A DNA stretch of 64,000 bases from Burkholderiales bacterium (GTDB lineage Bacteria; Pseudomonadota; Gammaproteobacteria; Burkholderiales; Burkholderiaceae_C): positions 1-64,000 of the forward strand of contig JADJCH010000030.1 in the NCBI GenBank assembly GCA_016703325.1, in the 5' to 3' direction. Both the position numbers and the translations under genes were made by a program. This document shows positions 53,512 through 62,242 of this stretch, one piece after another. The first letter of the stretch is position 1. The number at the start of each line of letters is the position of its first letter. The notes beneath the pieces were generated by a model that saw nothing but the letters and a program-made list of their open reading frames with translations, did no database searches and was not told the DNA's origin.

Positions 53512-54618
53512 TCCTGAAGGCCCCCGAACGCCTACCATCCGCCCTTTGAACAGCGGATCACGAGGTGCTGCTGGCGCTCAGCGAGTGGCGAGTCGAGGCA
53601 TCCTGGTGGACGACGAAAACCCAGCCCCAGGCGGAAGGCCCCCCCCCCCCCCCCCCCCCGGCCCCCCCCCCCAGGCCTTCCCGGGGCGGGCCCCCCCGGC
53701 GCGGCCGATCTTCCGCCTCATCGCCAGCGGCCGTGGAGCTGATCAAGGAAAACGGGAGGATGCGCTGGACTTCCGGCCTCTGGGCGGCTGCAGCCCCGCA
53801 GCGGTGATGTCTCGCGGGACGCGGTTTTGCGCAGTGGGGGCCGGCCTGCGCCACGCAGCCCAGCGGGCCGATGGGCCCAGCGCCGCCGCCCTGAACTTCA
53901 TCGCCGGGACCGAGGACAGCGGGGGGGGCCCTTCCCGGCGGCCCCCGGCCGAGAAGCTGTCCACCAAGAAGGCCGGGGCCAAGAAAACCGCGGCCGCCAC
54001 TGCCCAGCGGCGAAGAAGTCTCCGACCGGTTGCACCCACCACCCCGCCCCGGCGCACGCAGGGCAACAACCGCCGAAAAGCCCCGGGCGGGCCCACCAGA
54101 ACCCCCCCCCAGAAGGCCAACATCAAGAAGGCCGCCGCCAAGAATGCCGCGACGAAGAAGACCGTAGCAAAGAAACCGCCGACCCGAACGCCGGCAGCCA
54201 GGAAGGTTTCGGCGGCAAAAAAATCCGGCACATCCTCGACAAGGAAGGCCGCCGCCCACCCGGCTGCGGCGCAGTTCGATCTCCTGGAGTCGATGGAGCC
54301 TGTGGCGCTGGACGAGCCCGTGCTGGTGCCTTCTGCGCTCACGCACCTGCCCAGCGCCGCCCTGTACCGAGCCGCGGCGCGCCCACCGCCCCCCCGCCAA
54401 CCCAGCGCCGAAATCGCCGCCGAGCTGCCGTGCCGGGCACAAGGGGCCGGAAACCCGCCGGGCCGCCCTGACGGGGCCGGCGTTGCGCCCAGACCCTCTA
54501 TGAGCAGGGCTGGGTCAGCGAAGGGCCAGGCGGAAAGGTGGACTACCACCTGCCGAAGCCTTGAAGCATGGGGCGCCGGTGAACACAAGCCGCCAGAGGT
54601 GACCCGCGCTGGGGCAGG
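53512..54618 (+). pseudogene. Frame-broken lysine/alanine-rich (histone H1-like) gene in homopolymer-rich DNA
   Basis: No single frame explains this 1.1-kb region. In one frame a Lys/Ala-rich stretch appears (KKAAAKNAATKKTVAKKPP, about 54129-54183), then a clean segment AQFDLLESMEPVALDEPVL. The C-terminal part is readable only in a different frame: QTLYEQGWVSEGPGGKVDY, ending in a TGA at 54562-54564. Long C runs (21 C at 53639-53659, 11 C at 53662-53672) and a G7 run near 53922 are suspicious. The likely truth is one real gene broken by several insertions or deletions, either genuine or from sequencing. The N-terminal start cannot be placed. Confidence 0.6.
53639..53672. repeat. Long poly-C tract (21 C and 11 C)
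   Basis: Runs of 21 and 11 cytosines are separated only by GG. Such lengths are rare in finished bacterial chromosomes and are prone to assembly error or slippage. The surrounding gene is frame-broken. Confidence 0.85.
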
Positions 54619-55671
<1,053 letters not shown>

Positions 55672-55737
55672 GAGCGCGATTTTCCCTCCGGATCGAGCCG
55701 ATCCGAGCCCCTTTCGCGGCCCCTATTGATCGGTTGC

Positions 55738-56637
55738 TCAAGGCAGATCCAGCCGCGTCACGCTCTGCCGCATGGACGTGAGCAGCGCGCGCAGGATCTG
55801 CGAGTCGTCGTCGGCACGGTAGATGCAGCACAGGTCCACGCGTGACTGGGTCGGGTGGTGCAGGGGCCGGTAGGTTACGCCGGGCACGTGCATGGCGGTG
55901 GCGGAGTGCGGCACCAGACAGATGCCGAAGCCGGTGGCCACCAGGGCGACGGCGTGCACCACGTCGCTCACCTCCTGGGCCACCAGCGGTGCGAAGCCGC
56001 TGTCGCGACACATCTGCAGCACACGGTCGATGAAGCTGGGACGCGAGCCGGTGGGGAACAGCACCAGCGGCTGGTCCTGCAGCTCCTCGAACGCCACCGC
56101 GGTGCGCGCGGCCAGGCGGTCGCCTGAAGGCATGGCCACGTACAGCGGCTCGGTCAACAGCGTCTCGCAGGTCAGCCCTTCGACCGGGCGCATCAGGCGG
56201 TTGAACGCCAGGGTGATGCGGCCGTGCCGCAGCGCGTCGAGCTGCTCGTCCTTGGTCATGTTGTGCAGCACGATGTTGACCTCGGGCGAGTCCGCGCGGA
56301 ACTGGCGCAGCAGCTGCGGGATGGCGCCGAAGATGCCGGAGCCGAAGATCGCCACGTCCACCCGCCCCAGCAGGCCCTGTGCCGCCTTGCTGGCCCGCTC
56401 CGCCGCCCGGTCCGCCTGCGCCAGGATGCTGCGCGCATCCTCATAAAGCACCCGCCCTGCGTCGGTCAGCTCCACTCCGCGTGGCGTGCGGCGAAACAGC
56501 TGCGCACCCAGCTGGTCCTCCAGCTGCTGGATCTGCCGGGTCAGCGGCGGCTGGGAGATGTGCAAGCGCAGCGCAGCGCGGCCGATGTTCTGCTCGTCGG
56601 CGACGCAGACGAAGTAGCGCAGGTGTCGCAGTTCCAC
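55738..56637 (-). CDS. LysR-type regulator, CatR/BenM-like
   Basis: The 299-residue protein has the N-terminal winged helix of LysR regulators (MELRHLRYFVCVADEQNIGRAALRLHISQPPLTRQIQ, written here only in part) and a two-subdomain effector-binding region. Its HTH motif AALRLHISQPPLTRQI resembles regulators of aromatic degradation (CatR, BenM and relatives). The effector pocket contains MPSGDRLAARTAVAF and FPTGSRPSFIDRVL. It lies downstream of the PQQ dehydrogenase gene, and the DNA upstream of it carries a 55-bp element also found in front of the catechol dioxygenase gene. Confidence 0.88.
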   Translation of the reverse strand: MELRHLRYFVCVADEQNIGRAALRLHISQPPLTRQIQQLEDQLGAQLFRRTPRGVELTDAGRVLYEDARSILAQADRAAERASKAAQGLLGRVDVAIFGSGIFGAIPQLLRQFRADSPEVNIVLHNMTKDEQLDALRHGRITLAFNRLMRPVEGLTCETLLTEPLYVAMPSGDRLAARTAVAFEELQDQPLVLFPTGSRPSFIDRVLQMCRDSGFAPLVAQEVSDVVHAVALVATGFGICLVPHSATAMHVPGVTYRPLHHPTQSRVDLCCIYRADDDSQILRALLTSMRQSVTRLDLP

Positions 56638-56715
56638 AGGGGGTCTCCAGGGCGAGGTCGGCGGTGCCGATCACTGCGGGTCCGACCCGGAGGCGATTGT
56701 GCGGCTGAAACCGGC

Positions 56716-56770
56716 GTCATACCAGGTTCGGCTCCGCAAGGTCGCTCGACATGCCTGGAGGGTATTGGAC
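56716..56770. promoter_or_regulatory. Copy 1 of a shared operator-like element, upstream of lysR
   Basis: This 55-bp element begins GTCATACCA and ends CATGCCTG-N3-GGTATTGGAC, with GTCATACC and CATGCCTG 34 bases apart. The same layout, with identical distance, occurs at 60968-61022. ATACC and GGTAT within it form an inverted pair. It sits 79-133 bases upstream of the LysR start, consistent with autoregulation. Confidence 0.65.
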
Positions 56771-56813
56771 TCGCGTCATCCCAGGCCGCCTTCACAGGGG
56801 CTGGATCGGCTCC

Positions 56814-58643
56814 TCAACGCCGCTTCGGCAGCGCGAACACCACCAAGGCGCCGCCCTGGCGGAAGCCGAAATTGGCGTTGCCGCCGGCCGCGACGGCCAC
56901 GTACTGCACGCCATTCACCTCGTAGCTCACCGGTGGCGCGTTGACGCCGGCGCCGCACTGGAACTGCCACAGCCGCTCGCCCGAGGCGGCGTCGAAGGCG
57001 CTCAGGTAGCCGTTGCCCTCGCCGCTGAACACCAGGCCGCCAGCGGTGGCGAGCACACCGCCGACCAGCGGCGTGTCGGTCTTGACCTGCCAGCGGATGC
57101 GGCCGGCCTCGCGCGTGGAGATCGCGCTCAGCGTGCCCCAATTCGGCTCGTCGATCGTCTCCAGGGAGGAGTAGCGCAGCGCCGGCCGCTCGGCGGTGGC
57201 CGGCATTTCCTTGACGGTGTAGCGCATCGGCACGTGCGAGGCCGCCACGTAGGCCAGGCCCGTGCCCGGGTCGTAGGAGACGGGCGACCAGTTCGCCCCG
57301 CCGATCGCACCCGGGGCGATGCGCACCCCCGCCGCGCTGGGCGGCGTGAACAGGTTGTGCTGCGGCACAAAGGGCTCGGACTTGAACAGCAGCTCGCCGC
57401 TGGCGCGGTCGTGCACGTAGAACCAGCCGGTCTTGGAGGCCTGGCCCACCGCGGCGACGGGGCCCTTGGGCGTGGGCAGGTCGAACAGCACCGGCGGGCT
57501 GGCCACGTCGTAGCCCCAGACGTCGTGCGGCACCTGCTGGTAGTGCCACTTCACCCGGCCGCTGCGGGCGTCCAGCGCCACCAGGGAAACGGTGTAGAGG
57601 TTGTCGCCCGGGCGCGAGAGGTCGTCCATCTGCGGCGAGGGGTTGCCCGTGCCGACGAAGAGGGTGCCGCTGTGCGCATCGATGGCCGGCGTGGTCCAGG
57701 CCGAGCCGCCGCCGTGCCGGGCGGCCTGCGGATACCTGGGCAGCTCGCGCCTTTCGCGCTCGATGTCGCGGTGCAGCGGCAGGCCGTCGGGCGTGCTGCT
57801 GCGAAACTGGCCTTCCCAGCCCGTGGCGGCCACGGTGTCGAACTGCCAGACACGCTGGCCGGTGGCAGCGTCGAAGGCGGCGTAGAAACCTGGTCGGCCG
57901 TAGCGCCCGGCGATGCCGATCACCGCGCCCAGCGGCGCGTTGGGCCGCGCCGATTCCAGGTGCAGGCCGTAGCCCACGCCGGTGATGCCGACGATGACCT
58001 TGCCGTCGAACACCAGCGGCGCCATGTTGGCGCCGACGCCGGTGCTGCCGGTGGTGGCCAGCTGCTTGAACGGGTCGTCGGCCAGCTGGTCGCGGTGTTC
58101 GCTGGGCGAGTCGTCGTCGGCCAGCGCGATGTCCCACAGCGGCTTGCCGGTCCGGGCGTCCAGCGCGATCAGGCGGGCGTCGACCGTGCCGATGAAGACC
58201 TTGCCGTAGCCCACCGCAACGCCGCGGTTGGCCGGGCCGCAGCACATCTTCGGCGAGCGGCGCTTGTGCTCGTAGCGCCAGAGCTGCGCGCCGGTGACCG
58301 CGTCGATCGCGGCGACGTGGTTGAACGGCATCGACAGAATCATCACACCGTCGACGACCAGCGGCGTGGCCTGGAAACTGGCGGCGCTGCCGGTCTGGTA
58401 GATCCAGCGCGGCGCGAGCTGGCCGACCGTCGCGCGGTTGATCTGGTCCAGCGGCGAGAAGCGCTGGTTGCCGTAGTCGCGACCGTAGCTGAGCCAGTTG
58501 GCGCGCTCGCCGGAGGCCGCCGCCAGGCGGGCGTCGTCGACCGGCGCGGCGCTGGCCGGGGTCGCCCAGCCCAGTGCCGCCACGGCGAATCCCAGCAGGG
58601 CGCGAAGGGCGGCAAAGCGGAGGTAGAGGTTGGTTCGTTTCAT
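56814..58643 (-). CDS. PQQ-dependent dehydrogenase (quinoprotein), no cytochrome domain
   Basis: This 609-residue periplasmic enzyme has a signal peptide (cleavage about residue 32) and an eight-blade beta-propeller. A vicinal disulfide pair is present at Cys134-Cys135 (MCCGPANRG), a hallmark of PQQ alcohol dehydrogenases. Other family segments are YGRDYGNQRFSPLDQINR, GGGSAWTTPAID and GTGNPSP. At the site of the catalytic Asp in methanol-dehydrogenase-type enzymes the sequence reads HDVWGYD (373-379): the catalytic position is Gly377 and the second position Asp379. It therefore may use a different base or not act as a typical alcohol dehydrogenase. It is coupled to the TonB receptor by a one-base overlap. 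Confidence 0.82.
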   Translation of the reverse strand: MKRTNLYLRFAALRALLGFAVAALGWATPASAAPVDDARLAAASGERANWLSYGRDYGNQRFSPLDQINRATVGQLAPRWIYQTGSAASFQATPLVVDGVMILSMPFNHVAAIDAVTGAQLWRYEHKRRSPKMCCGPANRGVAVGYGKVFIGTVDARLIALDARTGKPLWDIALADDDSPSEHRDQLADDPFKQLATTGSTGVGANMAPLVFDGKVIVGITGVGYGLHLESARPNAPLGAVIGIAGRYGRPGFYAAFDAATGQRVWQFDTVAATGWEGQFRSSTPDGLPLHRDIERERRELPRYPQAARHGGGSAWTTPAIDAHSGTLFVGTGNPSPQMDDLSRPGDNLYTVSLVALDARSGRVKWHYQQVPHDVWGYDVASPPVLFDLPTPKGPVAAVGQASKTGWFYVHDRASGELLFKSEPFVPQHNLFTPPSAAGVRIAPGAIGGANWSPVSYDPGTGLAYVAASHVPMRYTVKEMPATAERPALRYSSLETIDEPNWGTLSAISTREAGRIRWQVKTDTPLVGGVLATAGGLVFSGEGNGYLSAFDAASGERLWQFQCGAGVNAPPVSYEVNGVQYVAVAAGGNANFGFRQGGALVVFALPKRR

Positions 58644-60844
58644 CAGAAGTCGATTGCGGCGTTGATGCCGGCGATGAGGTTGCGGCCGGCCGCTGGGGCG
58701 AAGTAGCGGCCGTTGGCGTCGTTGACCAGCACGCCGCCGACGTAGCGCCGGTCGGTGAGGTTTTCGATGCGCACGAATTCCCTCAGCTCGACGCGGCCGA
58801 GCTGCTGGGCGAAGCCGCCGCGCCAGTTGACCACCGCGTAGCCGGCGGCCGCGTCGCCGTTGACGTCGTTGACGTAGACGCGGCTGCTGGCGCGCGCCTC
58901 GACGGCGGTGTCGAAGCCGCTGGCGTGGTGGCGCCAGGCCAGCTCGGCGTAGAGTGTGTCGCGCGGCGTGCCGGGCAGCTGGTTGCCGGCCTGGATCGTC
59001 GTGCCGGCGGAGGTCCGATGGCTGTCGGCGAAGGTGGCGTCGAGCCGGCTGTACGACAGGATGGCCTGCAGCTGCGGCAGTGGCCGGCCGTCGATCGACA
59101 GTTCCAGGCCGCGGCGCTGGGTGCGCCCGGCGTTGGCGTACACGCTGCGGCCGAAGGCCGAGGCGTCGACCACGATCTCGCGTTCGGTGCGCACCTCGAA
59201 GAGCGCGAGGTTGATCCGCGTGCTGCGGCCCACCAGGGCCTTCACGCCGGTTTCGACGTTGCGGCTGGTCGAGGGCTGCAGGCCGAAGTTCAGGCCGCTC
59301 GCGCCGCCGGCCCGGTAGGCCAGCTCGATGAAGGTCGGCGTCTCGAAGCCCTTGCCGGCGTTGGCGTACAGGTTCACCGTCGGGCTCAGGTGGTACACCG
59401 CGCCCAGCACCGGGCTGGTGTTGCGGTAGGTGACGCCGCCGCTGTCGTCCGGGTTGCCCACGCCGGTCGTGCGGATGTAGCGGTCGTCGTTGCGGAAGGT
59501 GATCCGGCTGTGGCGCAGCCCGCCGCTGAGGATCCAGTCTGCCCCGACCTTCCACTCGGCCTGCAGGTACTGGTCGAAGTTGCGGACGATGTTGTCCTCG
59601 TCGCGGCGCAGCACGCCGATCGTGCCGGCGTTGTTCTCGTAGCCGGTGCGAACGTCCTTCATGAACTCGTAATCCATGCCCAGCGTCAGCGTCAGCGCGC
59701 CGGTGGGCGTATCGGCCTGGTGCGTCCAGCGCAGGTCGCTGCCGTGGAAGTCGCGGTCAATGGCGCTGATCCCGCCCGAGCCCTTGATCACCTCGGCCGT
59801 GTTCAGCGGGATCGACAGTCGGCCCAGCGTCTTGCGCACGCCGGTCCAGACCACGCCGCGCAGCGTGTCCCGGGCGCCCAGCCGGTGCTCGATGTTCAGG
59901 CCGCCCTGGGTCTGCGACTTGCTGCCGCCGGTGTCCTGCGTGATCGAGTTGGCCGGAGTCTGGCGCGGGTCGGCGGTCATCTGTGCACGGTTCAGACCCT
60001 GTGGATCCTGGTTGTAGGGCTGGTCCAGTGCGTTCAGCACCAGCGTCGCCTTGCTGCCTTCGGCGAGGTTCCAGCTCAGCTTGGCGTTGGCGTGGTCGCG
60101 CCGGGCGGCGCTGTGCTCGCGGTAACCCCCGCTCTGGTAGCGCGAGACGTCGACGAGGTAGCCCAGGCCCGCCTGGCGGCCCTCGGCACCGACGCCCACG
60201 CGCCAGGTGTCGTACGAGCCCGCGTAGGTGCCGCCGGTGAGGCGCGGCTCGCCTTCACCGTCGCGCGTGAAGATCTGGATCACGCCGCCCGATGAGTTGC
60301 CGAACAGGGCCGAGAAGGGGCCGCGCATCACCTCCATGCGCGCGGCCGAGCTCAGGCTGAAGGTGCCCATCTGGCCCTGGCCGTCGGGCATCGACTGGGG
60401 GATGCCGTCGGCATACAGCCGGATGCCGCGCACGCCGAAGGCCGAGCGGGCGCCGAAGCCGCGCGAGGACACCTGCTGGTCCGACGAGAAGCGGTACTGG
60501 TTGGGCGCCACGATACCGGGCACCCGCTGCAGGCTCTCGGCGGCATTGACCATCATCTGGCCGTTGCGCATCGCCTCGCCATCCACGACGTCGATCGATA
60601 CCGGCAGGTCGAAGCTCGACTGCTCGATGCGCGTCGCGGTGATGACCACCGCCGACAACGGCAACACCTCCCGGGTGGCCTCCTCTGCAAAGGCGGGCGC
60701 GGTCGCCGCGGCGGTGAGCATCGCCAGCACGACGCTGTCCAGCGTGTCACGCCGGCGTGCGAACGGCGCGAGCTGCCTGTTCGTGGTCGCCCCTGTCCCT
60801 CCTGCGGCCGGCCCGTGCGCCGGCATCCCCTCGTCAACAGCCAC
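58643..60844 (-). CDS. TonB-dependent receptor, operon with PQQ dehydrogenase
   Basis: The 733-residue receptor has an N-terminal signal region (about residues 30-55, ending TAAATAPAFA), a TonB-box-like ITATRIEQSSFDLP, a plug domain (NAAESLQRVPGIVA, VSSRGFGARSAFGVRGIRLYADG) and a barrel ending in Phe (GINAAIDF). A GTG at 60844 is preferred because TGAGGT lies six bases upstream. The gene overlaps the PQQ dehydrogenase start by one base, so it may import a cofactor (PQQ or metal complex) or the substrate of that enzyme. The ligand is not known. It is divergent from the catechol dioxygenase gene. Confidence 0.85.
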   Translation of the reverse strand: MAVDEGMPAHGPAAGGTGATTNRQLAPFARRRDTLDSVVLAMLTAAATAPAFAEEATREVLPLSAVVITATRIEQSSFDLPVSIDVVDGEAMRNGQMMVNAAESLQRVPGIVAPNQYRFSSDQQVSSRGFGARSAFGVRGIRLYADGIPQSMPDGQGQMGTFSLSSAARMEVMRGPFSALFGNSSGGVIQIFTRDGEGEPRLTGGTYAGSYDTWRVGVGAEGRQAGLGYLVDVSRYQSGGYREHSAARRDHANAKLSWNLAEGSKATLVLNALDQPYNQDPQGLNRAQMTADPRQTPANSITQDTGGSKSQTQGGLNIEHRLGARDTLRGVVWTGVRKTLGRLSIPLNTAEVIKGSGGISAIDRDFHGSDLRWTHQADTPTGALTLTLGMDYEFMKDVRTGYENNAGTIGVLRRDEDNIVRNFDQYLQAEWKVGADWILSGGLRHSRITFRNDDRYIRTTGVGNPDDSGGVTYRNTSPVLGAVYHLSPTVNLYANAGKGFETPTFIELAYRAGGASGLNFGLQPSTSRNVETGVKALVGRSTRINLALFEVRTEREIVVDASAFGRSVYANAGRTQRRGLELSIDGRPLPQLQAILSYSRLDATFADSHRTSAGTTIQAGNQLPGTPRDTLYAELAWRHHASGFDTAVEARASSRVYVNDVNGDAAAGYAVVNWRGGFAQQLGRVELREFVRIENLTDRRYVGGVLVNDANGRYFAPAAGRNLIAGINAAIDF

Positions 60845-60967
60845 CTCGGTACCTCAATGCTGGGTTGCAAACGAGGGGAATTCTTGGGTGCAGACCGTTG
60901 CGGCGTCCTGGCCGGCGCCTTGATTCTCGGCTCGTGATTTTCATGATTCCGTGCAGAGCACAGGTTT

Positions 60968-61045
60968 GTCATACCAAGTACGAACCAATGCTGCCATGCA
61001 GCATGCCTGAAAGGTATTGCAACAAGAGTTCGATGGTATTGGACG
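60968..61045. promoter_or_regulatory. Copy 2 of the shared operator-like element and promoter of the meta-cleavage genes
   Basis: GTCATACCA (60968) and CATGCCTG-N3-GGTATTG (61002-61019) repeat the layout of 56716-56770 at the same spacing. A further GGTATTGGAC lies at 61036-61045, identical to the 10-mer at 56761-56770. A perfect inverted repeat ATGCTGC-CAT-GCAGCAT spans 60988-61004. TTGGAC (61040-61045) and TAAAGT (61065-61070) could be a -35/-10 pair with a 19-base spacer for the dioxygenase gene at 61150. Confidence 0.65.
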
Positions 61046-61149
61046 CTTGCGGCCCCCCCCTCCTAAAGTGCGCGGCAAATCACGGGTCGCAGGGCAGCGT
61101 CGTCGATGCCCCAGGCCCCACTCGATCACGACGACAGGAGACACTGACC

Positions 61150-62085
61150 ATGGCATTGACAGGCGTACTGCGCCCCGGGCACATCCAGATCCGCGTGCTG
61201 GATCTCGATGAAGGCGTCCACCATTACCGCGACGTGCTCGGCCTCGAAGAGACGGGCCGCGATGCCTCGGGCCGCGTCTACCTGCGCGGCTGGGACGAGC
61301 GCGATCACCACAGCATCATCCTGCGCCAGGCCGACCGCGCCGGCATGGACTTCTTCGGCTTCAAGGTCGACAGCGAAGCCACCCTCGCCAAGCTGGAAAG
61401 GGACGTTCAGGCCTGGGGCCTGAAGACCGAGCGCATCCCCGCCGGCGACCTGCTGGAAACCGGCGAGCGCGTGCGCTTCGAGATCCCCAGCGGCCACCAG
61501 ATCGAGCTGTACGCCACCAAAACCTTCGCCGGCTGCGACCGGGGCGAGAAGGATCCGTCGCACTACTCGCCCAAGATGGACAAGGGCATCGCGCCGATGC
61601 GCTTTGACCACGCGCTGCTCTACGGCCCGAACGTCGACAAGGTGCTGGACCTGTTCACCAATGTGCTGGGCTTCCACCTGGCCGAGTACGTCACCCTGCC
61701 CGACACCGACATCAAGGGTGCACTCTGGCTGTGCTGCTCGAACAAGGCGCATGACATCGCCTTCGTCGTGCACCCCGAGCCGGGCAAGCTGCACCACGTG
61801 TCGTTCTACATGGAGTCCGTCGAGCGCGTCTTCCGCGCCGCCGACATCATGGCCGCCAACGACATCAAGGTCGACATCGGCCCGACCCGCCACGGCATCA
61901 CCCGCGGCGGCACGATCTACGCCTGGGATCCGTCGGGCAACCGCTTCGAGACCTACTCCGGCGGCAACAGCACCTACCCCGACCTGCCCCCGATCGCCTG
62001 GACCTGGGAAGGCCTGGGCGAAGGCGGCGGCCTGGACGTGGCGCACCGCAAGCTGCACGAGACCTTCCTGACCGTCGTGACCTGA
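61150..62085 (+). CDS. Catechol 2,3-dioxygenase (extradiol, type I)
   Basis: The 311-residue enzyme opens the catechol ring next to the diol to give 2-hydroxymuconate semialdehyde, using Fe(II) and oxygen. It has the two-domain vicinal-oxygen-chelate fold. Iron ligands are His154 (RFDHALLYG), the HH pair at 215-216 (KLHHVSFY) and Glu267 (NRFETYSGG). A catalytic histidine lies in IGPTRHGITRGGTIY. Length is typical of XylE/DmpB-type enzymes. The semialdehyde dehydrogenase and hydratase that follow confirm a meta-cleavage pathway. Confidence 0.95.
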   Translation: MALTGVLRPGHIQIRVLDLDEGVHHYRDVLGLEETGRDASGRVYLRGWDERDHHSIILRQADRAGMDFFGFKVDSEATLAKLERDVQAWGLKTERIPAGDLLETGERVRFEIPSGHQIELYATKTFAGCDRGEKDPSHYSPKMDKGIAPMRFDHALLYGPNVDKVLDLFTNVLGFHLAEYVTLPDTDIKGALWLCCSNKAHDIAFVVHPEPGKLHHVSFYMESVERVFRAADIMAANDIKVDIGPTRHGITRGGTIYAWDPSGNRFETYSGGNSTYPDLPPIAWTWEGLGEGGGLDVAHRKLHETFLTVVT

Positions 62086-62101
62086 GCAACATCGGCTCCT
62101 T

Positions 62102-62119
62102 CTTGAGATCCGTCTCAAG
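62102..62119 (+). terminator. Intrinsic-terminator-like hairpin inside the meta-cleavage operon
   Basis: CTTGAGA pairs perfectly with TCTCAAG around TCCG and is followed by TTTGTG, a short T-rich run. It lies 17 bases after the dioxygenase stop and 124 bases before the next gene, so it could lower expression of downstream genes. Confidence 0.65.
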
Positions 62120-62242
62120 TTTGTGACGCGGGTGGCCCCGGCAACCACCGCTGACCGGCCAACGGCGCCGCCCGCGTCCTCCTTTTCGACTGCTTTCTCC
62201 TGACCGACGCGGCTTCCCTGCCGCGCCGGGTCGAACGCTGCC

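Noticed and set aside
53743..54588. 281-residue minus-strand open frame in the homopolymer region
   Set aside because: No family resemblance; the plus strand shows broken but meaningful coding (Lys/Ala-rich repeats and QTLYEQGWVSEG).
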